From: Betaproteobacteria bacterium
Lineage (GTDB): Bacteria; Pseudomonadota; Gammaproteobacteria; Burkholderiales; Burkholderiaceae_E
Length of the DNA stretch: 5,490 bases
Direction: 5' to 3'
Assembly: GCA_009922405.1 (NCBI GenBank)
Contig: RFVZ01000170.1
Coordinates: 1 to 5,490, forward strand
Positions 5,403 through 5,490 of this stretch are shown here, piece after piece. The stretch's first letter is position 1; the number at the start of each line of letters is the position of its first letter. A program made the translations under genes and the position numbers. The notes under the pieces are model-generated. The model was given only the letters and a program-made list of their open reading frames with translations, searched no databases and was not told the DNA's origin.

Positions 5403-5482
5403 GGGGGTACCCCCGGGAAGAGTTCGCGAAGTGCGCGACCCACCCCGCCCCCATGCCCACCTTTGGGGGTTAGCAAGCCCCC
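5403..5482. other. G/C-run tail with palindromes
   Basis: This part is built of G and C runs. GGGGGTACCCCC (5403-5414) is a perfect 12-base palindrome, TTCGCGAA (5423-5430) a perfect 8-base one, and GGGGGTTAGCAAGCCCCC (5465-5482) forms a seven-pair hairpin with loop AGCA. None is followed by a T run. The composition differs clearly from the tol-pal genes. It may be a REP-like or element-end sequence that continues beyond the window. Confidence 0.4.
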
Positions 5483-5490
5483 TCCCTATA

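Larger units (their letters stand above)
5042..5490. other. Region after tRNA-Lys without a convincing gene
   Basis: No open frame here resembles a known protein. The longest is on the - strand (5056 to 5454 or 5460). It has an AAAGG five bases before an ATG at 5454, but its composition is ordinary and it reads straight through the repeats and hairpins described separately, so I do not call it a gene. The segment holds a hairpin just after the tRNA (5059-5079), a doubled CATGTAAC, a 29-base dyad (5226-5254), a two-block direct repeat (5234-5344), and a G/C-run tail with hairpins (5403-5482). No integrase or transposase coding sequence is visible before the window ends. Confidence 0.6.

Noticed and set aside
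5056..5460. 134-codon - strand frame in the region after tRNA-Lys
   Set aside because: A fair Shine-Dalgarno precedes the ATG at 5454, but the protein has no recognisable motif and the frame passes through repeats and hairpins. Not enough to call a gene.

Overview
The window is chromosomal DNA from a Gram-negative proteobacterium, most likely a betaproteobacterium close to Burkholderiales. The evidence is the gene order (tolA end, tolB, pal, cpoB, all on the + strand) and wording in the proteins: Pal has a CKSTVKLDEGAPVE start, a DPNSPLAKRS.YFDYDSY block and GNTDERG.REYNLALGQKRAEAV, and mature CpoB begins GLFEDDDARRSILDLR. These look betaproteobacterial to me from memory. No database search was possible.

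Layout. Bases 1-389 are the 3' end of tolA. A 130-base gap with a small hairpin leads into tolB (520-1830). After 75 bases and a strong Shine-Dalgarno sequence comes pal (1906-2610), then after 40 bases cpoB/ybgF (2651-3769), and 27 bases later a YeeE/YedE-type membrane transporter gene (3797-4927). The stop codon of the transporter lies inside a good sigma70-type promoter (4924-4952) that serves a tRNA-Lys gene (anticodon TTT, 4965-5041, encoded CCA). The last ~450 bases (5042-5490) contain no convincing gene. They hold several inverted repeats, a bipartite direct repeat with a 67-base period, and G/C-run hairpins.

How the genes work together. TolA spans the periplasm from the inner membrane and contacts TolB. 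TolB binds Pal, the peptidoglycan-linked outer-membrane lipoprotein. CpoB is the periplasmic TPR protein that links Tol-Pal to peptidoglycan synthesis at division. Together they drive outer-membrane constriction and integrity. The transporter is unrelated in function (thiosulfate/sulfur-compound uptake is the family role). It sits where many proteobacteria carry queE and queC between cpoB and tRNA-Lys.

Most unusual points: the two-block repeat and dyad downstream of tRNA-Lys, which may be a mobile-element end or recombinase site; the transporter in the que position; and a long Pro/Ala/Ser-rich tail on CpoB. I found no clear new multi-gene system. The non-coding segment after the tRNA is the best place to look further.
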